Shown here: one piece after another, positions 47,459 to 57,176 of the stretch
How the letters are laid out: each line of letters starts with the position of its first letter
Numbering within the stretch: position 1 is the first letter of the stretch
Assembly: GCA_963662175.1 (NCBI GenBank)
Contig: OY759217.1
Location: 52,242,108 to 52,306,107, forward strand
Source: Aradus depressus
Lineage: Eukaryota; Arthropoda; Insecta; Hemiptera; Aradidae
Direction: 5' to 3'
DNA length: 64,000 bases
Made by a program: the position numbers and the translations under genes
The notes under the pieces: model-generated
Told to the model about the DNA's origin: nothing
The model's input: only the letters and a program-made list of their open reading frames with translations
Database searches by the model: none

Positions 47459-48797
47459 AAATGAGAATTTTACAAAAAAAACTGCGAAATATAATTTTGT
47501 GTATATTTGCTTTGTTTAAAAGCAGCAATTTTATATTTTGGTCAGTGCAATGTAATAATGGACTGTTTAAAAAAACATTAAAAAGTAACAGGTTGTGAAT
47601 TTTTATATAATTTATAAAATGATTCATTCCTTTTTATTTATAAGAATAATTTTTTATTTAAATTTTCATTTATTCTAACCTTTATACTTAGACAATTTTA
47701 GATATTAGTTTATTTTTTTATTTTACTAATTTTAATTTTTTTGTCTATGTTAACATTAATGGAGAAAGAATGAAAACAAAAACACTTCTTTGTTTACTTA
47801 AAGTACAATATATAATATTTATATAACAATAGTTACCTGCTGTCCTTTTACTTGAAATGAGATTAAATGAGATTTACAATGTAAATAAATTTCCAATTCC
47901 ATGACATGTATTTATTATTTAGAAGACTGTAGGTTAAAATTCAAAATGTAATATAATTTTTAATACGGGATTAATATGTTTATTTTATTATATTACTTTT
48001 TTAAAATGCTGTCTGTCTTATTTTCCTCCATAGGTTGTGCTTCATTTTCTCCAATTGGTGTGAATTTTCAGAATTCAGGGACTAGACAGAAACAAGTCTT
48101 ATACGAAAAAATTGACTACAAATGTTACTCTTCCTCGATTTGAAATTGATGTATTTAATTTAAGAGAGAGTTCTCAGGGAAACGTTAAGGGAACATTAAA
48201 AATACTGAGCAAGATTCAACTAATTTATTAATTAAATGTAAAGATATGTGATTTGGCCATTGCAGGAGTTTCTTATAGTAACCACTCTCTTCCCCTTTTC
48301 AATATCATTTCATACTGACATTAATGGGTATAAGAAAGTCACTCTCAGAATTACTCTGTACAGTGTAACAAAACAATGCCGCCGACGCTATCATTACTTT
48401 TATATACGTACCCAGAAATGCCAGAGGGTTCTTCAGAGAGTGTTCTGTAAGCATGGTTCGTATGAAATAGTCTTGTAATGGCCACATCACATGTATTTTT
48501 CATAATTTTTATTATAATTTTTCATAAAAATACCAAAAAAATATATATATATTTTATAGTTCGTTGCATTTTTTTAAAATATTCCTACGAAAATTTATTT
48601 TTCGTTCTTCGAGGGGGACTTATTAGCGATAGGAAATTTAATAAAAACATGTTTGGTAGGAAACGGAAAGTTTTCGGGACATTGCTTTTTAGCCTTCGTT
48701 AAATTTCCATTACAAAATATGCCGAATATGTTCACTAGTCACTTACATGGTAAAATGTGAACTGAAGGCCTAAAGATAGGTATTCCCAGTTCCATCA
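47459..48797. other. AT-rich intergenic DNA, no gene recognised
   Basis: Very AT-rich, with long T and A tracts. Some or all of the first kilobase may be lines 3' UTR; AATAAA-like hexamers are present but too frequent in this composition to choose one. No domain is visible in any frame. Confidence 0.5.
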
Positions 48798-48970
48798 GTG
48801 CTGTGGCCTCTTCACCATATCATAGGCAGTCCTAACATCCGCCAACAGATGGTGAGTCTCTATCTTGAAATCGAGGGATTTCTCCAGATTTAGTCTCAAA
48901 CTGAAGATCTGGTCAGTCAATCGTTGATTTATCTTTGCGAAATCTGCACAGGTACTTTCCAACGATGCTC
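48798..48970 (-). pseudogene. LINE reverse-transcriptase fragment
   Basis: A minus-strand stretch reading RLTDQIFSLRLNLEKSL, then ETHHLLADVRTAYDMVKR. This matches the RT block that in active LINEs reads like RSTTDQIF...LEK...THHLF-DFKAAYD, the region before the first catalytic Asp. Here the Asp-containing motif has drifted (ADVRTAYD for IDFKAAYD). The frame stops at 48795, so only about 55 codons of homology survive. Confidence 0.75.
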
Positions 48971-50115
48971 TCGGTGTAGCCCAACAGCCTGAATACAGAA
49001 TGCACATTACTTTAAAGGGGCAATTCAACAGGTCGCTTTTTATTATGAACCTCTCAATTTACAAACAAAACTATTCCGTTCCAAACTCCTTTGGTAAGAA
49101 TACTTCTTAATATGATTTTTCCAAAACTGTGTATAATTCAAAAAATTAAGTTATATTCTGAAATCTACAATTTATAGATACTTTATTGATCTGATTGGCA
49201 CAAGACAATCGTTGGATATGGAGCCCTTTTGCCACGGAACCAAGTTTTCAATAGCTTTTTTGCAAAGCCTTTGGCGTTTTCCAGGAAAAATCGTTACTGT
49301 TGAGAAAACGTTAATACAAAAAATCAATGTTTTCAAATAAGTGGAAATAGACCCTTTATCTGCGCAACGCGAATATGCTTAACTTCTTCATACCTTGGGG
49401 CAAGAAGGTGGTAAGTGGAATGTTATAGATATGTAATTAAAATAGTGTACAGACGGGATGTTTGAAGGTAAAACATTGAGAGGTCTAGAATGATTGTAAG
49501 GACGTCGAGTTGCAAAAAAGACAAAAATATAATTCAAATTTCGCTCAAAAAGTATGTGCAGGAAGCTCTAAACTGCAAAAAAAAAAAAAAAAAAAAGTTG
49601 AGTATAAAGTGTCTGGTAAAGGCGAGGTTTTAGTTTCCTGTTTGGGTTGGTTGGCCCTCTTTCGTGGTGTGGCGTGATTTTTCTCAAGACGTCTGCGATA
49701 TCTGGAAGGCCGGTTTCTCGACGATGATCTTACATAAACCATATTGAAATTAGAAAAATCTCGAAAAAAAGTTAGAAAGACTGCTTCTGATAACCCATAT
49801 TTCTTCCTGAAAGCTTTTTTCGATAGTATTTCCCATAGGAACACATGGTGAAATCCGTTTTTCAATGAGCTAAATATTGAATTCCTTTTAGCTAGGCATT
49901 ATATGATTATTAAAATCTTTTGCATTAATTAATTTTTTTTTTTTTAAGTATTTGAAAATATTTCCCTTCAGTTTTGCAACTTCTTGTTAAGCTCGTCGCA
50001 AGACTTGTGGAGTGATTGAACTATGAACTATACGTTGCAGATCAATCACACTCTAGAAATCTTGGTATGTTTCCATTAGTGACAAAGATAATTGGAAAGT
50101 GCAAGAAGAGTTGAG

Positions 50116-50452
50116 AGGTGCGCCGGTAGCTCAGTGGTATGCGTGCTTGACTTCTGAGCTCAAGAACGAGGGTTCGAACCCGACCGAAGCCTTTATCTGG
50201 GAGATAAAATAAACTTAAGCACGCCGTCCTTCGGAAGGGACGTTAAGCGATGGTCCCGAGCCTGTACGATGTCAGGTACTCGTTAAAGACCCCTGCCATA
50301 AGTGAATAAAAATTTAGGGTAGGCAAAATTGAGGACTCCCACAGTAGAGTCGGGCTCATGTCCACCAGAGTGACGGAAGAGCACTCTGGTAGTAGGCGAT
50401 ATGACCTCGTAGTTAAAGCCCGGGCATGAGTCATAAAACCTAAACCTAACCT
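50116..50452 (+). mobile_element. tRNA-derived SINE, best-preserved copy
   Basis: The head has an A box (TAGCTCAGTGG) and a canonical B box (GGTTCGAACCC), so Pol III transcription is plausible. The body follows the family, ending GCCCGGGCATGAGTCATAAA. The tail is AACCTAAACCTAACCTAA. A perfect 13-bp target-site duplication AAGAAGAGTTGAG flanks it at 50103-50115 and 50453-50465. The intact promoter and clean duplication mark it as the youngest copy in the window. Confidence 0.95.
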
Positions 50453-51003
50453 AAGAAGAGTTGAGTCTTTATTTAACAATCTAGTTAATCTTTTTGAACA
50501 CTCACTACAAAACATTTTGTCGTCGAAATTTACCCATAAAAAAGGAACAATTTATGGAGTGTAATAAAAAAAAAAATTGATTATGTGTCAACTTTCATTA
50601 ATGCAAACAATTTTAATTGATTAGTAAATGAACGTGAAACACTCGTTAATAGGGTTTCGTATGTGTCCTTCAAGCTATGAAACATAAGGATGAGGTGATT
50701 AATAAAACAAAAATCAATATAATCAAAAAAGGTTTTTATTTAATTTTTTATTAATACACCAATAAAAATAAAGAATAGTTACAGAAATTTACACGATATA
50801 AATAGAATAGAAAATCACAATATTAAATTTACAATAATTAAAATTCAGAAATTTTGTTACAAGACTATTTATAATTTAGGAACATTACCTGCTGTATTTG
50901 TAAATAAATTAATAACATAATATGCGTGTAAGGGGTCTTAAATTAGGATATTTAATAACTTAAAATGTACAAGGGGACTGAATGATCTGTTAAGGACGCA
51001 ACT

Positions 51004-51145
51004 AGTATCTATACAACATGTATCTATATATCATAGTATCTATACAACATGTATCTATATATCATAGTATCTATACAACATGTATCTATATTTCATAGTA
51101 TTTATACAACATGTATTTATATATCATAGTATCCATTACAACATA
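51004..51145 (+). repeat. 31-bp tandem repeat, about 4.5 copies
   Basis: The unit contains AGTATCTATACAACATG followed by TATCTATATATCAT. Starts at 51004, 51035 and 51066, with later copies drifting (TATTTATACAAC). It is rich in ATG/CAT palindromes. Confidence 0.85.
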
Positions 51146-51256
51146 TCGTTGACATTTTTTTTTTTTTGCAACATCAAAACATACATGAAATTTATACTTG
51201 AAATGCAATAAAATGTTGGATTAGGATTAGGATGAACCGAAATTTTCGTTTACATA

Positions 51257-51512
51257 TCGTCACCTTAATACTACAACTAGTTAACTCGAAAATCGTAGTG
51301 TATGGGATAATTGTACCATTAGTTGTATTTTGCAGGTATCTTTGTTGTGCTAGAAGTAGACAACTCTAAGAAAATATGTTAAGAACTTATGTAAAAATGT
51401 CAGTAGTTCAATTTGGATCATTTTATAACGGCTGATTTAAAAAAAAAAAAAAAAAAAGATTTACGTTTTTCTCAAAATTAAATTTCGAGATGTAGTAGTA
51501 TTAAGGTGACGA
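51257..51512. mobile_element. Tc1/mariner-like MITE (TA target)
   Basis: TCGTCACCTTAATACTAC at the left is perfectly inverted at the right (GTAGTATTAAGGTGACGA). Both ends are flanked by TA, the Tc1/mariner target duplication. The length is 256 bp with no ORF, so it is non-autonomous. Confidence 0.75.
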
Positions 51513-52188
51513 TATATTCTACGAATATTTGAACTGTGACACTACTTTTAGAAGGAAACAGCTGTAAGATAAGTCTCAGACCGTAGCCAATTTTGTACAG
51601 AAAATTAACATTTTTATAATATAAAACTAGCTCCCATAAGAGGACTTATGGCTCAAAAGTTTCTCTTTCGTATTTAAAAATCTTGAAAATTATATAGGTA
51701 TTATGTTTTTTGTAAAAGTTATTCCCAACTTTTTCATTTCTTAATAAAATATTATCAGACCAATTAAAATTATTTTTATCATTATTTATAGTGTTATTAA
51801 CAAAAGTAGTTGTCCTTAAGACCTCTTTCCTGGGAGCAGGTCATATATCCTATGAAAAGAATGTTATCCACACCTTTTTGAAGCACAGAAATACTCTAAA
51901 CAGTAACTTCATTGCCTACTTCATTTAACTTCACATATTCTAAAAGAGAAGTATTTATTATGTTTTAGCAGGTTTTATACAATAATAGAAGTGAACAACA
52001 GCCAATTACAAGAAAATATTTTGAGTCTGAAAAAAAAAAAAAAATACAATAATTTTGAATGTGAACAGAAATTAAATAAGAAAAAAATATTCAACACAAT
52101 TGCAAGTACATAGAATAAAAAATATATACAATAAAAATAATAAATGATCATTGCTCACACGTGAGGGTGCTTTGTAAGGTCGTGGAAA

Positions 52189-52224
<36 letters not shown>
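52189..52224 (+). repeat. 36-G homopolymer
   Basis: The longest homopolymer in the window. It produces a spurious poly-proline frame on the minus strand. Runs this long are hard to sequence, so the exact length is uncertain. Confidence 0.9.
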
Positions 52225-52226
<2 letters not shown>

Positions 52227-52860
52227 ATTTCATCTTACTTTCATTGAATTTTTGCAATGGATATTAGCGACGATCTCAATTTTGCTCTCTTGTTCCAACA
52301 ATCAACGAGAAAAATTATTAATGTTTAGCTTATATTGATGCCGGTGCAACTCCACGGTTGGTGACGGACTCATCGCCGAGGTCCCACACCAAAAGTTTTG
52401 GGTAAATGCTTGTGAACAACCTGAGTAAAGTACATGAACCTTCTTCTAGAAGTGTATTATATTATAGTTTTCAGTTACGAGCATAGTCATCTTCCAGATG
52501 ATTTTATTAGGCGCATCGAGGTAGGCAACTGCCCGAGGCCATGCATATCGGGGGCCCCGCGCAATCATAAATTTAAAATAAATAAATTGTGGTCACTTGA
52601 TATAAAATTGAAATTTTTTTATTATCTAAAAAAGAAGAAAATATCTTTTTTTGTCTTTCATTGTTTGAAATCGGTAAACTTATAAATTTCGGGAGGAATA
52701 GTTGTTATAGAAATGTCGCAACTCGCGATGTTTCATAGAGTTGGGTGCCACCCGAATCCCTAAGTCAGATCGTTCGAGACACATTCCTTACTACCCTGTG
52801 TCATCCAGTTCTCGACACGAATCGCCATCTTCCCTTGAGTAGGTTGTATCCCTAGCGTTT

Positions 52861-52920
52861 GTGAAAGACTGTATGTGTTTGTGAATGTCTGTATGTGTTT
52901 GTGAATGTCTGTATGTGTTT
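52861..52920 (+). repeat. 20-bp tandem repeat, three copies
   Basis: GTGAATGTCTGTATGTGTTT is repeated perfectly at 52881 and 52901, and the copy at 52861 differs at three bases. Confidence 0.9.
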
Positions 52921-53005
52921 ATGTGCTGACTGAGTGCCCGTGGGGTCGTCAGTCCCCAAGAAGCAGCTATTCTGCTTCCCCCTGCGGGAAATATTGACCA
53001 TACTT

Positions 53006-53034
53006 CTCTCTAATGAGGGACTTTCATTAGAGAG
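53006..53034. repeat. Short perfect hairpin
   Basis: CTCTCTAATGA and TCATTAGAGAG form an 11-bp perfect stem with a 7-base loop (GGGACTT). It is 150 bp upstream of the polymerase fragment. Function is unknown; it is not followed by a T tract on the plus strand. Confidence 0.7.
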
Positions 53035-53180
53035 ACACTAAGAATAAGATCATCAACTCACTGCATAACTGTCATATGATTGACACAAATCTGCATGTAC
53101 AAATAGGTGACTGTTATGTCGCACTCATCTTTACAAATAGGGTTTTTTGTCTCTCTGTCTAATCTCTATCAAAACACAGG

Positions 53181-53471
53181 ATGCTCCAGCTTCTTCGTGA
53201 GTTGGATACATCGGATTACAATGAATCAAACTTTTTACACTCTGAAGAGAACAACCGATGCCTAAGGAAAATGAAAGACGAGTTAGCCGGCCACGTACTG
53301 TTCAAGTATTTTGGTTCAAAATCTGAAGTTTATTCATTAAAAAGGCAACAGCTTATCAAAAATGTTATAAAAGGTATACCATCCAGTTCTATTAAAAATC
53401 ACATAACATTTGATGATTTTTACAAAACCCTAACAGTCTTTATGTATATAAGGAGGTGGATAAAAATATGA
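53181..53471 (+). pseudogene. DNA polymerase B C-terminal fragment, Polinton/Maverick-like
   Basis: The frame contains NRCLRKMKDELAGHVLFKYF, then a YSLKRQQ...KGIPSSSIKNHITFDDFY run. This matches the pattern G/R-K-MKDE-x-G-x-EFVGLR-K-YS...KG...V...LTHEDY found near the C-terminus of type-B polymerases encoded by Polinton/Maverick elements and related integrated DNA viruses. Catalytic motifs are not present in the fragment, and the following DNA shifts frame (a second open run reads through a Pro-rich acidic stretch to about 53706). A dead relic; the family call rests on pattern memory. Confidence 0.55.
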
Positions 53472-53737
53472 ACATCAGTTCTCTCTCAATTATGTTCGTA
53501 TTACAACAGATGCAAATTATTTAGTATCAATGTCGTCGTCCCCTGACCTTCATTGTGACGAAGAAGTGCCTCCAACACCTCCTACATCTCCATATTACCA
53601 AGACGAGAAAACATCCTGGTTCAGCAACAACTTCTGGGAAGAAGATCGAGAACCCTGTCAAGAAACTTTCGAGCATTTTGTGGGTAATGTTGACACTAGT
53701 CATTAGGGATTGTTTCTCAACACTGTAAGCCTTTTTA

Positions 53738-54048
53738 ATGAATTGCCTGTACGAGAATGGGAAGGACCCGGCGGATCCTCGTCACGACATGATCTACCTA
53801 ATGATGGAGATCGCGGCGAATACCAATCTCGAAGCGATGGAGGCATTATACCGCGAAACCCACCGCCATCGGATCGTGCCCATCATCACTCTACAATTCG
53901 CTTCGGACGCTTTTAACGAAGTCTTGTCAGGAGTGGCTTCAAATACGGAAAGCTCGTTTCTCATTGTCGCACTCCCCTTCGAGACCGGCTTCGATCACCT
54001 GCACGTCAACCATGATTGGCGATATTCCGACAGGCAGTGCCGATGTCG
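53738..54048 (+). pseudogene. Unknown ORF, 5' part, interrupted by the R1-clade insertion
   Basis: About 104 codons open in one frame up to the insertion point, beginning MNCLYENGKDPADPRHDM. Joined across the target duplication, the same frame continues at 60608 and runs to 60945, so the pre-insertion locus had an open frame of roughly 215 codons. I recognise no domain. It follows the Polinton-like polymerase fragment and could be part of the same integrated element or a host gene relic. Another frame is also open across the junction, so the coding frame is not settled. Confidence 0.4.
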
Positions 54049-54061
54049 ATATAACGTCCCC

Positions 54062-54418
54062 ATGTCGATTTTCCCAGGAGTCGTCAGTCTTCTCCTCTTT
54101 CTGAACATTGTTTTGATGGAGTCTGACGCTTCGAAGCTGGCATCCAGATTTGTCAGAGCTAGTCTGAAGATCCAACAAGAGTACGCGCAGAAGGTGAAAA
54201 CTCAAGTTTCGCGCGACGTCTATGTGTTTGACGCTGTTGGTTACTTTGACGACGCAACCGACGAGACTGTGTGCGGTATCCGCGTTAAAGTTAAGGACAG
54301 TGTTTATGCGGTGTTTAGTGAGGCTGCACAACAGACTCTTGGCACTTCTAACACGTACTTGCAATTCAGCGATTCTGCAAAATTGGAACGCACTAGTACC
54401 GGTGTGCGTCTGAAGTAG
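54062..54418 (+). CDS. Small ORF A in the 5' region of the R1-clade insertion
   Basis: 118 codons from the first ATG inside the element (100 from the internal ATG at 54116). The N-terminus MSIFPGVVSLLLFLNIVL is hydrophobic and signal-peptide-like, followed by a polar, moderately acidic domain ending in TSTGVRLK. No family recognised. The ORF lies 14 bp inside the 5' junction and ends 10 bp before ORF B. Confidence 0.45.
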   Translation: MSIFPGVVSLLLFLNIVLMESDASKLASRFVRASLKIQQEYAQKVKTQVSRDVYVFDAVGYFDDATDETVCGIRVKVKDSVYAVFSEAAQQTLGTSNTYLQFSDSAKLERTSTGVRLK

Positions 54419-54428
54419 TTAATTTTAA

Positions 54429-54881
54429 ATGGCAGGGATTAACAACCTCCCTACAGTCGATTGGCGCGAGTACTTTCTCAGACAACTGGATACAGCTTAT
54501 CTAACTCTTGAAAATTCTACCTTGGACCAATTCTATCAGGTTCTGAACTCCCTTCTGCGAGAATTGGAGCAGCTTCACCCCTACTCTCACTGTTATAGAT
54601 CCCTGGCTAGCGTTGAAAAGTTCAACAAAGGCTCTCGATTCTTCCATCTGGCTGATCTGTTACAGTGTAGACTCAGCTGCTCCTTTGCTCCACATATTAC
54701 TGTGGGACGCACTAGACGTCTCCCTCCCGGAAGATACTTAGACGTGCGCAAGCTTCCATCATGTCAGGACCCAGATTTCTGGCGGCGTGCCTACGACTGC
54801 TCTATCGAGCGGGAGCGGCTGGAAGAGCGCTACAAGCTCCAGTGGCTCCCGGTAGAGTGTTGTGGGGAGCTCTCCCTATAG
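54429..54881 (+). CDS. Small ORF B in the 5' region of the R1-clade insertion
   Basis: 150 codons starting MAGINNLPTVDWREYFLRQL. Predicted mostly helical at first (LTLENSTLDQFYQVLNSLL), then a basic central part (VGRTRRLPPGRYLDVRKL) and an Arg/Glu-rich end with two Cys. No known domain. Codon use is balanced and GC content is near 50 percent, unlike the flanking AT-rich DNA. It overlaps ORF C by about 120 bp in another frame. Confidence 0.45.
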   Translation: MAGINNLPTVDWREYFLRQLDTAYLTLENSTLDQFYQVLNSLLRELEQLHPYSHCYRSLASVEKFNKGSRFFHLADLLQCRLSCSFAPHITVGRTRRLPPGRYLDVRKLPSCQDPDFWRRAYDCSIERERLEERYKLQWLPVECCGELSL

Positions 54882-55090
54882 TTCCTTACGGGATGCGTAG
54901 GTTGAGGGCGGGAGAACAAACCACATGCCCCTTCATTCAGGGTCTGCAGTTAACCTACAGACACACTTTGGATCCTATACCAACTATCCTGCATTTTCTA
55001 TGCAGGATCCTGGCGCACGTATGGTATCTTTTGAAGTTTATCGTACTTTTTACTTTTACTCTCTTGTTCTGGCTTTTTGAGCGTTTATAG
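54761..55090 (+). CDS. Small ORF C overlapping ORF B, hydrophobic C-terminus
   Basis: 109 codons starting inside ORF B in a different frame. The N-terminal half is basic and Ala/Leu-rich. The last ~30 residues (ILHFLCRILAHVWYLL, KFIVLFTFTLLFWLF) form a strong membrane-segment candidate. No family recognised. Overlapping frames plus a small membrane protein are common in viral genomes, but chance is also possible. Confidence 0.4.
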   Translation: MSGPRFLAACLRLLYRAGAAGRALQAPVAPGRVLWGALPIVPYGMRRLRAGEQTTCPFIQGLQLTYRHTLDPIPTILHFLCRILAHVWYLLKFIVLFTFTLLFWLFERL

Positions 55091-55517
55091 CTCATAGTCA
55101 ATTTTTAACCTTGGTTCTACTTCTATTTTTCTTTTTATTTTGAGTCGCGTGATGGGTGGCGCTCTTTTATTAATATAATTCCCTTATTTTCCTACAGACT
55201 TTACTTTTATAGAGAGAGTCCCGCCTTGGCTGTCAACGAGGCAACATGTCCTAGACCTACTCCGCGTGTGTAATTTTGTGAAGGTGAAAAAAAAGTGTTA
55301 AATTCCAAAATAAACTTGACAATATTAGAGTCCAGTGCCTAAAGGTCCTGAGTTCGAGGTTTGGACAAAATCTAACGAGTGGTTTGTGCACAATCGGTGA
55401 GTAAAAGATATTTAATATTTGAATTTAGAAAGTGGCAGTTGGGTGTGTGGGCGTGTCTAGGAGGGGAGCACTTCCCAACCCACCCTCACCCCGCACCACA
55501 CCTCTCGAAGCCAGCTG
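55091..55517 (+). other. Leader between ORF C and ORF1 of the R1-clade element
   Basis: About 430 bp without a long ORF. It includes AAATAAACTTGAC near 55307, a polyadenylation-like hexamer, and a change from AT-rich to strongly C-rich sequence at about 55440. If the upstream ORFs are captured sequence, the join to the true 5' end of the retrotransposon probably lies in this stretch. Confidence 0.4.
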
Positions 55518-57176
55518 TTGTCCCTCACAATGAAGAAGTGTCCACGAGTCCCCCCCCCCTCCCCACCCCCTGTCCCCCAGGAAGCCCCACAGACAATTTC
55601 ACCAGCCCCCATCCCCCTTCCCCCCCGCCGATCTGCCCTCCCCTCCCGCCGATCTACCCTCCCCGTCCCGAGGATTCCTCTCGCCCCCAAGGAATCGAGC
55701 GTAACGGTGAGCGCCGAGGCCGCCACCCCGTTCAGTGGCTGCCCCAACCGAGAGGCGGCAACCATTCAGCTAATGGTCGCTGCCCAGACCTCTAGGATGA
55801 GTAGGGCCAGCCAGCAGAAGGTGAATGAGGGGGTCCAGCGTCTCGTTGACCTGCTGGCGGCCTCGCTCGCCAGACAGATAGATGCGGAAAGCAGGGCCAA
55901 AGTCTCATCCGAGATTTTGGAGGGATTTAGGCCGGAGGTGATGGCAGAGGCCATCGCCACCAAGTTGATGCTAAGGTCGACCCTCATGCAGCCCAGCATC
56001 CCGGCTATGCCGAGGAATCCCCCCTCCAACGGCCTCCCTGCCCTGGACGAGGACCTGCCCCAGAACAGCACTCCGCCAGGAGGGGTGCCGGAGAGGAGGT
56101 CGAAGAAGAAGAAGAGAGGAGCGGCTGAAATCACACCTACAAGTGCTGCTTCCCCCAAAATACCCGCCGCCCCTCCCTCCGTATCCAGCCAAGGGAGGGA
56201 AAAGGATGGGATCCCCCTCCCGTCCTCTCCCCCCCCACCTCCGGTCACTGAAGCGGAGTACCCGGACGCCATGTCCTGGACAATGGTGGCGTCGAAGAAG
56301 AAGAAGAGGCAGTCGAAAACGACTCCTCCAGCCCCATCCGCAGCCCCGAATTTCCCACCCAGGACAGCGCCCCCCCGGAGGACGAAGGCGGATGTCGTCC
56401 GCCAGCTGAGGAGGGAACTGACAACCGAGGGAGGTGTCCGCCCGGCCGCCGGTTACAGGGCTGTCGTCACCTTCCAGCAGGAGAGTGACGGCAGGAGGCT
56501 GGAGGCGGCCCTGGAGCTGGTGGACCCGAGTGAGCTCGGGATCAAGGTGAAGTCGGCCAAACCCGCCAGGAGAGGAGGGCTCCTCCTACAGGTGTCCACT
56601 CCGACCGAGCTGGAGTCCCTGTTGGGCGCACCGGCTCTCCAGGCAGCGGGTCTGAGGGCCGAGGCGCTCAGCAGAAGAAGACCCAGGGTCGTTCTTTTTG
56701 ATGTCCCTGCCAGCTGGTCGGGGGAGGACCTCTCTAGGAGGCTCGAGGCAGTGAACCCACTGTATAAGGGGATTACTCCACTTTACAGGAAAGGCCCCCC
56801 GAAGGGCGGCCCGACTACAAACTGGGTAGCGGAAGCCTCGTCGGATGTCCGGAGAGAACTGGTCTTGGCGGGGTCCATAACGCTGGGTGGGTGGTATCCG
56901 TGCAGGGTCGGGGACTGTTTGGATATAACAAGGTGCAATAGGTGCCAGGGATCCGGCCATATCGCCAAGTACTGTAAGGGCAGGGAGAGGTGTGCGTGGT
57001 GCTCAGCGGAGAACCACAGCGACACCAAGTGTCCGAATAGGAAAAACAAGCCGCCGAAGTGTTGCAATTGCGGCACAGGAAAGTCTGCCGCGAATCACAG
57101 TGCTAACTGTGATACCTGCCCGACATACATCCGGGCGATAGAGGCCCTGGCCGCTCGCACGGACTATGGCCGGTAG
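55518..57176 (+). CDS. ORF1: gag-like nucleic-acid-binding protein of the R1-clade element
   Basis: 552 codons. The N-terminal third is Pro/Ala-rich and probably disordered, with two basic KKKKR-type patches (about residues 195 and 260). The middle resembles the folded region of R1-type gag, and the C-terminus has three CCHC knuckles (CNRCQGSGHIAKYC, CAWCSAENHSDTKC, CCNCGTGKSAANHSANC; about residues 475-535). It binds element RNA in the ribonucleoprotein. The stop overlaps ORF2 by 11 bp (ATGGCCGGTAG), so ORF2 is likely translated by reinitiation. Extreme C-runs near the start make the exact N-terminus uncertain. Confidence 0.9.
   Translation: MSLTMKKCPRVPPPSPPPVPQEAPQTISPAPIPLPPRRSALPSRRSTLPVPRIPLAPKESSVTVSAEAATPFSGCPNREAATIQLMVAAQTSRMSRASQQKVNEGVQRLVDLLAASLARQIDAESRAKVSSEILEGFRPEVMAEAIATKLMLRSTLMQPSIPAMPRNPPSNGLPALDEDLPQNSTPPGGVPERRSKKKKRGAAEITPTSAASPKIPAAPPSVSSQGREKDGIPLPSSPPPPPVTEAEYPDAMSWTMVASKKKKRQSKTTPPAPSAAPNFPPRTAPPRRTKADVVRQLRRELTTEGGVRPAAGYRAVVTFQQESDGRRLEAALELVDPSELGIKVKSAKPARRGGLLLQVSTPTELESLLGAPALQAAGLRAEALSRRRPRVVLFDVPASWSGEDLSRRLEAVNPLYKGITPLYRKGPPKGGPTTNWVAEASSDVRRELVLAGSITLGGWYPCRVGDCLDITRCNRCQGSGHIAKYCKGRERCAWCSAENHSDTKCPNRKNKPPKCCNCGTGKSAANHSANCDTCPTYIRAIEALAARTDYGR

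Noticed and set aside
49545..49865. 106-codon minus-strand frame with KKAFRKKYGLSEAVFLTFF
   Set aside because: A weak resemblance to the start of Harbinger-type nucleases only; the rest is low complexity, including a poly-Phe run from an A tract.
52072..52257. Minus-strand poly-proline ORF
   Set aside because: It is the translation of the 36-G homopolymer.
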